Below the pieces are notes generated by a model. It had not been told where the DNA came from. It saw only the letters and a program-made list of their open reading frames with translations, and made no database searches. From Pseudomonas azerbaijanoccidentalis (GTDB lineage Bacteria; Pseudomonadota; Gammaproteobacteria; Pseudomonadales; Pseudomonadaceae), in contig NZ_JAHSTU010000009.1 in assembly GCF_019145495.1 (NCBI RefSeq), positions 248,001 to 312,000 of the forward strand: DNA of 64,000 nucleotides, in the 5' to 3' direction. The translations under genes were made by a program, and so were the position numbers. Of this stretch, positions 35,635 through 45,026 are shown in pieces. The stretch's first letter is position 1. Every line of letters begins with the position of its first letter.

Positions 35635-38115
35635 TCAGTTGAGTGCCCGCACTTCGATTTCTACTCGTCGGTTAGGTTCCAGACAGTGAATCAGTTGCGC
35701 CCGTGGTTGCTGCATATCGCACTTGACCAAAGGCTTGGTGCTGCCTTCGCCGACCGCTTCTACCAGCTCGCCAGGGACGCCTTTGCCCACCAGATAGGTC
35801 TTGATGGTTTGCGCCCGCTGTTTGGAAACCTGGAGGTTGCCTTGTGGGTCGCCGAGTTGATCGGCGTGCCCGGCGATGATGATTTTCCCGATGTTGGGGG
35901 TGCTGAGCAGCTTGCCGGCAATCGCGCTGAGCTGGCTTTGACCCTCGGTCTTGAGGCTCTGGAAATCGGCACGGGCGAAGGCGAACAAGGTGTCCGACTC
36001 CAGCGTGATGGTCTCGATCGAACGCAGCGACTGGGTCAGCAAACTGTTGATGTAGTTGCGCGAGCTGGAGATCAGGAACGCGTTATCGAGAATCCGCGGC
36101 ACGTCCGGCTCGTGAATCTGATCGCTATAGAAATTGATCTGGCGGCTGGCGAATTCGTAGTCCTGATTACCGGTGGCGACAGCGGCGCTGCCGACCTGGC
36201 GGGCGATTGCCGGGTACCAGTAATCCGGGATTTTCGCTTTCAGGAAGGCCGGGTCGGCCTTGTCCCGTTGGGCTCGCGACAACATGACGTAAGTGTCCAG
36301 CGTTGCCTTGCCGAACGCGGCAATGGATTGCGCGCGGTTGTCGTTGGGCAGCGCCTTGGGCTCGACACTGTCCACACCGGTGACGGGCATCAGCTCTTTG
36401 GCATTGCGCTGATAGACCTTGAGCGTGGTCAGCAGATACAACGAGCGGGTCAGGTTGTCGGCGGTGGGCTTGAGCATCACGCTTTCCAGCCGATCGAAAT
36501 ACTGGCTGCGCACCAGTGGCTCTACCTTATGGCCCTGATAAAGCCCGAGGCGCATGCGCAATGGCACGCCTTCATCGTGATGCTGTGCGTAGTAATGCGC
36601 GGTCCAGAAGCGCAGGCGATCCAGGGTTTGCCAATCGGTGTATTGACCGCTGGCCGAGCGATCATCGACACCTGCCTGGGTCAGCTCGGCCGTGATGTTA
36701 TGCAGGGTGTTCCGGTTGTTGACGTACGACCAGCCGAGCAGGCTGCACAGCAGCACCGCCACCAACCCGGCGCCGCCGATCCATGCCGCCTTGCGCCGGC
36801 GTTCGCGATGGTTGGTGGTGTACAGCGCCACCAGATGCTGGTCGGGGATGATGACCTTGCGGAACAGGCTGTTGATGAACAAAGGACGTGGCTGGGCGTT
36901 GCCGCTGGCGATCTCCAGGTCGCGTTCCAGTGAGAAACGCTCGGTCACCTGGCGCGCGTGTCCGCCCATTTCCGGTTGGTCGGCATCCAGGGCACTGGTG
37001 AAATAGAAGCCGCGCAGCAGTTCTGCCTGTTGATACGGGTTGGCGCGCAGCAACGCATCGACGAACAGTTGCAGCCGTGGCTTGAGAGCCGCCAGTTCCA
37101 GCGGGAAGCGGTACACCGCCGAATCCTGGCGGGTGATCTGGATGTCCTGCGTCACTAATTGCTGGCTCGCTACCTGTTGCCAGTAGCTGACCAGTTCATC
37201 CATTGCGACGCCGAAGCGCTGGCCCCAATCGGCCTGTTCGTAACCTTTATGGGAAAAAGTCTTGCCCATGACTTCGCCGCGCGCGGTTTCGTCCAGTTGG
37301 CGATAGAAGGGTGCGAAGCCCGGCACCAGGTCACACTTGGTGAACACCAGGTACACCGGCAGACGCACTTCGAGCAGCGCATGGGTTTCCTGAATACGTT
37401 CGCGCAGGCGCTTGGCGATACGCTCCTGATCTTCGAGCGAGGCTTGCAGGATGTCGTGGATGCTGACGGTAACGATCAGGCCATTGAGTGGCCGGCGCTG
37501 CCGATGCTGGCGCAGCAGTTGCAGGAAGGCCCGCCATTTGCCGGCCTCTTCCTGGTTGTTCATGTAGCGGCCGGCGGTGTCCAGCAGGACCGCCTCGGAG
37601 CTGAAAAACCAGTCGCAGTTGCGCGTGCCACCCAGGCCGGCAACGCGCACGCCTTCACGTTCGGCGTAGGGGAAATTGAGACCCGATTGGTACAGCATGG
37701 TGCTTTTGCCCGCCGCAGGTTGGCCGACCACCAGATACCAGGGCAAAGCGTACAGCGCATCTTTGGCGTTGCTGCCTCGGGGCTTGTTGCTGTGCAAGCG
37801 TTCGATGCTCTGCAACAGCCGCTCACGCAACAGACTGACCTCTTCGCGATCCGCCGGGCTCGCGTTCAACACCGCCTGATCGGCATCGTCACGCAGCAGC
37901 TCTTCGAGGTTGTGATGCCGCGACACGCCACGATAGAGCAGCAGCACATAGCCCGCCGACAGCACCAGGAACACGCCGATGCCGGTCAGCAGGCTGTTGA
38001 GCGAACTGAAATCAAACGCACGGCCGATGCCCCACACCACGAAAATCGTGAGGAAAAAGCACACCCCCAGAATGTAGGGTTGATAGCGCAAGAAGTAGTA
38101 CTTGATCTTGTTCAT
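35635..38115 (-). CDS. IcmF/TssM-like protein fused to C-terminal OmpA peptidoglycan-binding domain
   Basis: An 826-residue inner-membrane protein. Two spans (residues about 12-30 and 42-62) precede a cytoplasmic GTPase-like domain with Walker A GQPAAGKST (131-139) and the IcmF_N pattern LYALPWYLVVG and DTAGRY. A third span lies near 440-462, and then a periplasmic region. From about residue 700 it is OmpA-like: IIIAGHADQLGDPQGN with the ligand Asp, and NRRVEIEV with the ligand Arg for binding meso-diaminopimelate. It lacks the long TssM C-terminal region. It overlaps tagF by four bases. The protein may anchor the membrane complex to the cell wall, a job TssL does elsewhere. Confidence 0.88.
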   Translation of the reverse strand: MNKIKYYFLRYQPYILGVCFFLTIFVVWGIGRAFDFSSLNSLLTGIGVFLVLSAGYVLLLYRGVSRHHNLEELLRDDADQAVLNASPADREEVSLLRERLLQSIERLHSNKPRGSNAKDALYALPWYLVVGQPAAGKSTMLYQSGLNFPYAEREGVRVAGLGGTRNCDWFFSSEAVLLDTAGRYMNNQEEAGKWRAFLQLLRQHRQRRPLNGLIVTVSIHDILQASLEDQERIAKRLRERIQETHALLEVRLPVYLVFTKCDLVPGFAPFYRQLDETARGEVMGKTFSHKGYEQADWGQRFGVAMDELVSYWQQVASQQLVTQDIQITRQDSAVYRFPLELAALKPRLQLFVDALLRANPYQQAELLRGFYFTSALDADQPEMGGHARQVTERFSLERDLEIASGNAQPRPLFINSLFRKVIIPDQHLVALYTTNHRERRRKAAWIGGAGLVAVLLCSLLGWSYVNNRNTLHNITAELTQAGVDDRSASGQYTDWQTLDRLRFWTAHYYAQHHDEGVPLRMRLGLYQGHKVEPLVRSQYFDRLESVMLKPTADNLTRSLYLLTTLKVYQRNAKELMPVTGVDSVEPKALPNDNRAQSIAAFGKATLDTYVMLSRAQRDKADPAFLKAKIPDYWYPAIARQVGSAAVATGNQDYEFASRQINFYSDQIHEPDVPRILDNAFLISSSRNYINSLLTQSLRSIETITLESDTLFAFARADFQSLKTEGQSQLSAIAGKLLSTPNIGKIIIAGHADQLGDPQGNLQVSKQRAQTIKTYLVGKGVPGELVEAVGEGSTKPLVKCDMQQPRAQLIHCLEPNRRVEIEVRALN

Positions 38116-39038
38116 ACAGGCTTCGAATCCAGGGCATCGACAAAACGGTCGATAACGTCACCCAGAGGGCGGTCGATTTCGGGAAAGGCGTGTTGGCGGT
38201 GGTGCTCGTCGAACGCATCGAAAGACGCCAGCACGTCGTAGCTTTGCGAGCGATCACTGATGCCCGTCAGCACGCGGTAGGCATCGCTGGTTTGGCGTGA
38301 GGCGAAGCAGATCAACCGGGGGCGTATGAAGTCGTCGGCCAGCAGGCTGATCTGCGGCACTGCGCGCTCCGGGGTCATTTGCGTCAGCCAGGTGACCCAC
38401 AAATCAGCGGTTGGATTCTTCAGGCCTCGTTCCGCCGGCAAGGGCAGGGCGATGCCAATTGGCGTCGCGTGCGCCAAGTGTCGTCTGAGGGCCTGAAGCC
38501 GGGTCAGCACGGCGTTGGCGACGAATTCCGGGTAGGCACCCTGGAGTGCGCGACTGATATCGCGCAGGTTGAAGTTCACCAGGAACTTGTCATGCACGCG
38601 TCGGAACAACTCGAAGTCCTGGCCTTGCAACGGGCGCAGGGCCTTGATGCGTTCGAACAGCACCGAGGTGCTTTCACCCTGGACGGCCATGTGCAGCAGA
38701 GGCTTGATCTGGCCACTGAACAGTTCGCCAAGGGTGAACGGATTGACCAGAGGTTCGGCTTCGCTGGCCTTGAGTGTCTGGAAAATGAAAAACGGGTAGC
38801 GCCGCCCACTCGAATCTTTCGAGCTGATCAGCCCGCCCAGCAACCAGTTGCCGCTGCGCGCGCGATAGCTGAAAAAGCACACCGGCAACGCGTCGAACAG
38901 CTCGCGCCAGTCTTCGCGGTGCTGCAAGGCGGCCAGCGCGCCTTGCAGCCAGCCATCGAACTCGCACACGTCGTCGCCCGCACCTTGCAGGCTGACGAAG
39001 TCCGGGCTCGACGGGACTTTTCCGAAGCAGCCGATCAT
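38112..39038 (-). CDS. tagF: T6SS-associated protein TagF
   Basis: A 308-residue protein with the TagF pattern at the start: MIGCFGKVPSSPDFVSLQG, FDGWLQGALAAL, and then SGRRYPFFIFQTLK. TagF represses T6SS assembly post-translationally in P. aeruginosa, where it works with Fha1 and PppA/PpkA. None of those partners is encoded in this window. A C-terminal region (about residues 170-308) extends beyond the core domain. It sits between tssM and the IcmF-OmpA gene. Confidence 0.9.
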   Translation of the reverse strand: MIGCFGKVPSSPDFVSLQGAGDDVCEFDGWLQGALAALQHREDWRELFDALPVCFFSYRARSGNWLLGGLISSKDSSGRRYPFFIFQTLKASEAEPLVNPFTLGELFSGQIKPLLHMAVQGESTSVLFERIKALRPLQGQDFELFRRVHDKFLVNFNLRDISRALQGAYPEFVANAVLTRLQALRRHLAHATPIGIALPLPAERGLKNPTADLWVTWLTQMTPERAVPQISLLADDFIRPRLICFASRQTSDAYRVLTGISDRSQSYDVLASFDAFDEHHRQHAFPEIDRPLGDVIDRFVDALDSKPV

Positions 39039-39069
39039 TGGCCGGTTCCCTGATTCAAGGTTCGGCGAC

Positions 39070-42000
39070 TCACAGCGGACGACCTTCTTTGGCGTTCAGC
39101 GCGCTCAAGGCTTTGACGTTGGCCAGGTCCGTCAGTTTGACGCCGCCGTAGTTGCGCACGGCGAGGCTGACCGGGCCACTGCTGGTGTTCCAGCTGAAGC
39201 GTTGCTGGATACCGTCCAGATCGCTGACCCGTGCACTGTCGTTCATGCGCAGCAGGCCCCAACGGCCCGGGTAGTCGAACACCGTGATGCGCTCGCCGGT
39301 CAGGGTCACCACATCCAGGCGTGCGCCCGGCGTGGTGGTCGTGCCCGGCCACGAGAAGCGGCTCCAACTGGTTTTGCCGTTGCGGTAGTGCTGCACCTGG
39401 CCGTCGAGGGTGAAGATGATGTCGGTGAGACTGGCCGCGGGTTCGAGCATGATCTCGAAACCGTTGTCGCGGTCCGACAGGCTGGCAATCACCTGGCCCA
39501 ACGAACTGGCCTTGTCGATGCTGTTGACCATGCTCGGATTAACCAACGGCGTGGCCTTGCTGTCGCTGCTCATCCCCAGGCCTTCACCACCGGACAGGTT
39601 GCCGATTTCGTTACGCTTGAAGTTCGGCAGCAGCCCGGATTCCGGGTCGACGAAACGCTGCAGGTCCTTGACCGACGCTTCGTTGCGGCTGCCGGGTGCA
39701 ATCGGGTAACGGTGCGCCATGACCTGTTCCCACGGCTTGGCAATCTGCTGCGCCCAGGCTTTGGCAATCTGTTGGCCGGCCGGGTCGCGCAGGGTTTCCC
39801 AGGCAAACTGGATCGGCAGGCTGAACAGCCCCTGCAACGACGTGGACAGGCCGCCCTGGCTGGTGTCGACGGTGGTTTCAACGTAGTTGCGCACGCTGGT
39901 CACTTCGCTCGGCAGCCCTTCGAGGGTTTCGCTGATCAACTGCTTGCTGCTCTTGCCAACGTCCTGGGAGCGCTGGATGTTGTTCATTCGCACCTTGAGT
40001 TTGCGCAACGCCGCCAGATAACGATCCATGATCGTGCTGTCGGCGCCTTCGGCGTTTTGCACGGCGAACACCCGGGACACAGGCTCGAAGCGTTTCGCCA
40101 GGCTGCCGTCGTCGACCGCCGGCAAAGGCGAAATCAGCGTGCTCGGCGATGCGTTCTTGCCGTCAAAAATACCGGTGACGCTGCTCCAGAAACCGTCCTC
40201 AGGCTTGATACCCGCTGGCAGGGTTTCGCGTGGGGCAGGGACATCCCATTGGGTGTTGTCGTTGACCGCCGCCAGGAGAATTTTTACTGGCGAGTTCTGC
40301 ACGTCGCTGAGCAGCGACAGTTGTTGGGTGGCGTTGGCCATGTCGGTGAAATGGCGCACGCCGACGCTGTCGATCAGGGTGTACCAGGCTTGCGTGTAGT
40401 CGCGCTTGTAGCGCGTCATGAACTCACGGATGAAGTTGGCTTTCTGCACGATGCTGTCGGCACCTTCGCCGTCCAGCACCCAATCCGATTCGTTCTGCAG
40501 GTTGCCCGACACCAGTTTGATCAGCTCCGGCTTGACGAACTGTTCCCAGCCCTGACGGGTGAAAATCGCCGGGACTGCTTCAGTGCCGTAGAGCAACTGA
40601 CGGCCCGGCAATGGCACCAGATCACTCAGGCCGACGGCCGGGAACTGGCGACTGGATTCCAGTTGCAGGCGCAGGTATTCGCGATCGACCAGCGAGCTGG
40701 AAATCATGAAGGACTTGAGGCTGTTGCGGGTTTCGCTGATGAGTTGTTCGTTGCGCGACAATGTCGGCGCCTGACCACTCTTGAGCAATTGCACATACAC
40801 CGGCGCGTTGTCGGCAATCACCGCGCTGCTGACAGCGTTGTCGGCGCTGGCGGTATTGGCCCAGGCCAGCGGCAACGCAGCCGCCACGAACTCCGCATCC
40901 GGATGGGTGGCGGGTTGGGTCAGCATCAGGTAGAGCTTGAGTGCGTTGTAGGACTCGATGATCGAAGCGACCTGGCGCTCATCCAGTCGACCGAGCATTT
41001 CTTCGGACAACGAAAGCCCGCCGGTTGTCGCCGACAGTTCCGCGGCATCGCTCGCCGTGGCCGGGTTGCGCAATGCGGTCAGGGCTTCGCCGCGAGCCTT
41101 GTTGACGGCCCCACGGGCTGCACCGTTCAGGCGACCGGCAACATCAGCGGTGCTGCGTGGCACGTTGTTCAAGCGGATTGGCAGTTTCTGCCCCTGCAAG
41201 CGGTTTTTTGCCGAGCCGGCCTTGGACGTTGCGGGCGCAAAGGTATTTTGCGGGTCCATGGTCTTGGCGAACTCGTTGAACGCGCGCATCTGCAACTGCA
41301 ATTGCAGGCTGATCGGTTCCAGCGCCTGGGTACGCAGTTGCTGCAAGTAGGCGGTCTGGGCGACGCGGTAAATGTCGTCACCACGGTACAGGCCGGCGCC
41401 GAGTTGCAGTGGCACACCTTTGGCGCGGTGCTTCTCGATAGCCGTGAGTTGATCGCGCAGCAGCTCCAGGCCTTGGCCCGATGCAAGCAACCGCGCGCTG
41501 TCCGGGGATTGTTGCAGTTCGCTCAATTGCTCGCGCAGCGTGGCCAGCCACTGACGGTTGTTCTGGAACGACAGGGCTTGCCAGCCGATGAACGCCACAC
41601 CGGCCAGGACCGCCAGGCCCAGCAGGGCAGGGCTGGCGGATTTGTTCTTGCCGAAACGCGACTGGTAAAGGGTCAGGTCGCGATCCGGGAAAATCACCCG
41701 ACGGAAAGTGTCGGTGATGAAGTAGCTGCGGTCGCTGATTTTGCGGCCGGTGCTTGGCTCCGGTTGCTCATGCGCCGGTTGCAGGGCGAACGACTCGGCC
41801 AGGTCGTCTTCATACACTTGGCTCAGTTGCTGGTCGGTCTGCAGGGCACTGGTGAAATACAACCCGCGCAGCAACAGCGGCGCGCCGCTGCGACCGGTTT
41901 CGGCGAAGTGCTGGAGGAACTGCTCGAGCACGCCCGACAGCTCGGCGAAATAATTCGGGAAGTTCAGCAATGCGCTGTTGGCATCGGCGCCCAACGCAAT

Positions 42001-42942
42001 CATCTGCGCATCGACGTGACGACGAATATGGCTGTGCAAATTGGCCAGTTTGGCATCCAGCACCGGGCGCAGGCCCTGGTTGCGGATCTCGGACAAACCG
42101 AAGGTCATACCCAGTGGTTGCTGGCGTTCGTTCAGGTCCAGCCCCTCAAATGCCTGGCTGAAGCCCGGCAGTTGATCGGTCTTGCTCAGCATCAGGTAGA
42201 TCGGTGGGTTGGCGTCCAGGCAATCGTTGTATTCCTCGATGCGCGACACCAGTTGTGCGGCAAGTTCGTTGCGTTCGGCCGCGCTGCACGCCAGCAGTTC
42301 AGGCAGGCTCACCACCAACACCAGACCGTTGACGGCGGCTTTGTTGCGCTGCTTTTTCAGCATGCGCAGGAACGCCGCGAACTCGCTGGCCGACGGGTCG
42401 TCGCGCAGGTAGCGGCCGGCCGTATCGATCATCACGGCCTCGGGGCTGAAATACCAATCGCAATGCTGGGTGCCACTTTCGGTGTCGTTGGCGCTGCTGG
42501 CAATGCTCGCGGACAAGCCCGAGCGGGTCAGCAACGAAGTCTTGCCCGCTGCCGACATCCCGATCACCAGGTACCACGGCAAATCGTAAAGTGCCGACGA
42601 ACCGCCACCACCGGCCGAACGGTCGGCGCGCAGCATCGCAATGGCGTGCTTGAGGCGTTCGCGCAGAACTTGCTGATCGCGGAACTCGCCGGTGGATTTG
42701 AGCGAGCGATCGACTTCGATCTGCACCAGGTTTTCAAGGTTGTGTTCTGCACGGATACGCTTGTACTGACGCAGCACAATGATCAGCAGGTAGAAGGCGC
42801 TGACGATCGCCATCGCCTCCAGCGCATAACCGCGCAACCAGCTCACGTGCGGGGCCACGAACCAACAGACGGCCAGGCTTGCCAGCCACAGGACGGGGAC
42901 GAGGAACCAAAAACTCTTCAACAAACGCAATAATGTCTTCAT
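39070..42942 (-). CDS. tssM: Type VI secretion membrane protein TssM (IcmF)
   Basis: A 1290-residue TssM. Spans lie at about residues 10-30 and 40-58, with a third near 430-450. Between spans two and three is the cytoplasmic NTPase-like domain with an intact Walker A, GMSAAGKTS (128-136), and IDTAGRY. The large periplasmic domain ends with the TssM C-terminal module (DYPGRWGLLRM, then LAVRNYGGVKLTDL) that contacts TssJ. With TssL and TssJ it forms the trans-envelope complex. The intact Walker A motif differs from several TssM proteins that have lost it. Confidence 0.95.
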   Translation of the reverse strand: MKTLLRLLKSFWFLVPVLWLASLAVCWFVAPHVSWLRGYALEAMAIVSAFYLLIIVLRQYKRIRAEHNLENLVQIEVDRSLKSTGEFRDQQVLRERLKHAIAMLRADRSAGGGGSSALYDLPWYLVIGMSAAGKTSLLTRSGLSASIASSANDTESGTQHCDWYFSPEAVMIDTAGRYLRDDPSASEFAAFLRMLKKQRNKAAVNGLVLVVSLPELLACSAAERNELAAQLVSRIEEYNDCLDANPPIYLMLSKTDQLPGFSQAFEGLDLNERQQPLGMTFGLSEIRNQGLRPVLDAKLANLHSHIRRHVDAQMIALGADANSALLNFPNYFAELSGVLEQFLQHFAETGRSGAPLLLRGLYFTSALQTDQQLSQVYEDDLAESFALQPAHEQPEPSTGRKISDRSYFITDTFRRVIFPDRDLTLYQSRFGKNKSASPALLGLAVLAGVAFIGWQALSFQNNRQWLATLREQLSELQQSPDSARLLASGQGLELLRDQLTAIEKHRAKGVPLQLGAGLYRGDDIYRVAQTAYLQQLRTQALEPISLQLQLQMRAFNEFAKTMDPQNTFAPATSKAGSAKNRLQGQKLPIRLNNVPRSTADVAGRLNGAARGAVNKARGEALTALRNPATASDAAELSATTGGLSLSEEMLGRLDERQVASIIESYNALKLYLMLTQPATHPDAEFVAAALPLAWANTASADNAVSSAVIADNAPVYVQLLKSGQAPTLSRNEQLISETRNSLKSFMISSSLVDREYLRLQLESSRQFPAVGLSDLVPLPGRQLLYGTEAVPAIFTRQGWEQFVKPELIKLVSGNLQNESDWVLDGEGADSIVQKANFIREFMTRYKRDYTQAWYTLIDSVGVRHFTDMANATQQLSLLSDVQNSPVKILLAAVNDNTQWDVPAPRETLPAGIKPEDGFWSSVTGIFDGKNASPSTLISPLPAVDDGSLAKRFEPVSRVFAVQNAEGADSTIMDRYLAALRKLKVRMNNIQRSQDVGKSSKQLISETLEGLPSEVTSVRNYVETTVDTSQGGLSTSLQGLFSLPIQFAWETLRDPAGQQIAKAWAQQIAKPWEQVMAHRYPIAPGSRNEASVKDLQRFVDPESGLLPNFKRNEIGNLSGGEGLGMSSDSKATPLVNPSMVNSIDKASSLGQVIASLSDRDNGFEIMLEPAASLTDIIFTLDGQVQHYRNGKTSWSRFSWPGTTTTPGARLDVVTLTGERITVFDYPGRWGLLRMNDSARVSDLDGIQQRFSWNTSSGPVSLAVRNYGGVKLTDLANVKALSALNAKEGRPL

Positions 42943-42972
42943 GTCTTCCTGACTCGGTTACCTGACCTGTGC

Positions 42973-43686
42973 TCAGGCACTGAACAGCTGGCTGATTTGT
43001 TCGGACAACGCGGCTACGTCTTTGGCCAGCAGCCAGTCGAGCGTCAGGTAAACCCCCACGCAGACCAGCGCAATCAGCGCCAGGTAGAGCCAAAGTGGAA
43101 CTTCGTGACGCAGCATCTGCGAGACCTGGTCGGGCAGAGCCCAGTCAGGTGAGAGCGCCTTGGGCGTCTTGCGAAACCGCGCGATATCCTGGCCCAGGGT
43201 ATTGGCCAGATAACGCAGCTGGTCTTTTTGCCCGAGGCTGAATTTGCCTTCGAAACCCAGGGCCAGGCACAGGTGGTAAACCTCGAGGACATCGAGGTTC
43301 TGTTTGACGTCACCGCGCAATGAATCGATTTTTTCGAAAAAGCCTTCGCCGGCCAGGTGCACGCCGAAATAGCGGAACTGCAACGGCTGCAATTCGAAGT
43401 GACGGCGCAGTTCGTTGTCACCGGAGCGCAACACGCTTTCATCAAGAAAGGCGCACAAGGCGTACTGGGTGTCCTTCACTTGTTCAACGCTGTAGTTGGC
43501 GCTGCGCGCATCGCGTTCCAGTGCCTTGAAGAAGGTGTCGACGCTCGCCTCGAAGGCGCTGACCGAGGTCACTTGGCGGCCCTTGCGCACGATCAGCGCC
43601 ATGCTGATGAAATCTTGCACCAGGTCTTTGAGTGTCGGTTTTTCGTTGGCGGCCGCAACGGCGCCTTGCAGTACGGCTTCGGTCAT
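42973..43686 (-). CDS. tssL: Type VI secretion protein TssL (DotU family)
   Basis: A 237-residue TssL. The cytoplasmic helical hook domain covers residues 20-185 (CAFLDESVLRSGDNELRRHF, then VYHLCLALGFEGKFSL), one span is at about 199-219 (WLYLALIALVCVGVYLTL), and only 15 residues follow. It has no peptidoglycan-binding extension, so cell-wall anchoring must come from another protein. It overlaps tssK by four bases. Confidence 0.94.
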   Translation of the reverse strand: MTEAVLQGAVAAANEKPTLKDLVQDFISMALIVRKGRQVTSVSAFEASVDTFFKALERDARSANYSVEQVKDTQYALCAFLDESVLRSGDNELRRHFELQPLQFRYFGVHLAGEGFFEKIDSLRGDVKQNLDVLEVYHLCLALGFEGKFSLGQKDQLRYLANTLGQDIARFRKTPKALSPDWALPDQVSQMLRHEVPLWLYLALIALVCVGVYLTLDWLLAKDVAALSEQISQLFSA

Positions 43687-45026
43687 TTGAGTACCGCCAT
43701 CAGTTCAAGCTTGAGGTTGGTGAACGCGCTGGGCGCATAGAAAGAAATGGCCTGAGCACTCATCATTCGTTCGTAGACCCGACCATGGGGCTCGATGGAG
43801 AAATAGTGATTGTCCAGTCGCACCGGAATCGCATTGGGCAGGCGCGTCGAGTGATTGAGCGTGACCCCCGGCATGGCGCTGTTGACCACCACTTCGATGT
43901 CCTCCGGCGAGCCGACCTTGAACGCCCGTGGCACCAGTTCCAACAGGCTCGCGCCCGGCATGTCGGCATGCACGGAAATGTAGAAATCCGCCTCCGCCAG
44001 CCGTGGGTCGTGCAACTGCCCTTGCCAGTACGAGGGTTTGGTCTGGGTCAGGTTGATCACCACGCACTGGTTCGGCACCACGTTGTCGAGCAGCACGCGA
44101 ATCATTTCGTCGAGCTTGACCAGCGAGGCCGCCGGGTCGTGGTGGTCGTATTCGGGGATGTCGTTGAGCTGTGTATCCAACGAAAATGTCAGCAGGCCGC
44201 CGGCGAGTTCAGCCAGGAACAGATATAGGCGCTCAGGGTGCAAACGCGGATGCGCCAGCAAATGCGCGAGGGTTGGATGGGCGCGGTTTACCGTGTTCAA
44301 CAGCCAGAACAGGGTTACGTCGCTGGAGCCGAACTCGGCGATCTGATCCGCGCGCTCGCGACGACGGCCGGACAAAGCCTTGCTTTTCGATTGCAAAGCA
44401 CCGAGCAAACGCTTGCCCAGCCCGATCAGGGTGTCGTGGGTGCCCAGGTGCAGCGTCGGGTGCACGAAATGTCCGTCGAGGTTGAAACCACCGATATTGT
44501 TGCGCGACAGACGAGCAATCGGGCACCAAGTATAGCCATCCAGATTGTCGCCATCGATCAGCATCACCACGTTCAGGCGCAGGCTGGTGATTTCGTTTTC
44601 CAGGTCGCCTTCGTTGAGGTCCGGCAAGGTGTCGAACTGCTTGCGAAAGCGCCGCCCGGTCTTTTGCTCCTGGCCGTCTTCGACATAGTTCAGGCCGAAG
44701 GGCTCGGGCAGTTTCAGCGCGGCGTAGACCTTCAGGTCGTTGCCCTTGAGCAAGTCCTTCAAGTCGCGGGCTGCGGGCAGCGGATCATGCTGCGGCGCAT
44801 CGAACAGGCTGCCGTCGGGAAACACCAGTTTCAGCCGTTTCAGCTGCAGGGAACCGGTGGCGAGGGCTTCTTCGTCCACTTCGAGCAACTGCACGCCCCA
44901 GTGAAAAGGCGTATTGCGCAGGGTCGCCTGCGCCAGCTGATGCTGGTGGAACTCATCCTGATACTGGAAATGTTGTGGCAAAAGGAACATGCCTTCGGAC
45001 CACATCACCCGGCTTTGCTTACTCAT
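43683..45026 (-). CDS. tssK: Type VI secretion baseplate protein TssK
   Basis: A 447-residue TssK, the trimeric adaptor joining the TssEFG baseplate to TssL and TssM. It starts with VMWSEGMFLLPQHFQYQDEF, the signature of the family. Later TKPSYWQGQLHDPRLAEADF and YISVHADMPGASLLELVPRA belong to the C-terminal domain that binds the membrane complex. Four-base overlaps on both sides show tight translational coupling with tssJ and tssL. Confidence 0.95.
   Translation of the reverse strand: MSKQSRVMWSEGMFLLPQHFQYQDEFHQHQLAQATLRNTPFHWGVQLLEVDEEALATGSLQLKRLKLVFPDGSLFDAPQHDPLPAARDLKDLLKGNDLKVYAALKLPEPFGLNYVEDGQEQKTGRRFRKQFDTLPDLNEGDLENEITSLRLNVVMLIDGDNLDGYTWCPIARLSRNNIGGFNLDGHFVHPTLHLGTHDTLIGLGKRLLGALQSKSKALSGRRRERADQIAEFGSSDVTLFWLLNTVNRAHPTLAHLLAHPRLHPERLYLFLAELAGGLLTFSLDTQLNDIPEYDHHDPAASLVKLDEMIRVLLDNVVPNQCVVINLTQTKPSYWQGQLHDPRLAEADFYISVHADMPGASLLELVPRAFKVGSPEDIEVVVNSAMPGVTLNHSTRLPNAIPVRLDNHYFSIEPHGRVYERMMSAQAISFYAPSAFTNLKLELMAVLK

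Noticed and set aside
39202..42933. A 1243-codon plus-strand open frame opposite tssM
   Set aside because: It is the antisense shadow of a long GC-rich gene. The minus-strand frame has a clear ribosome site, TssM motifs and operon context.
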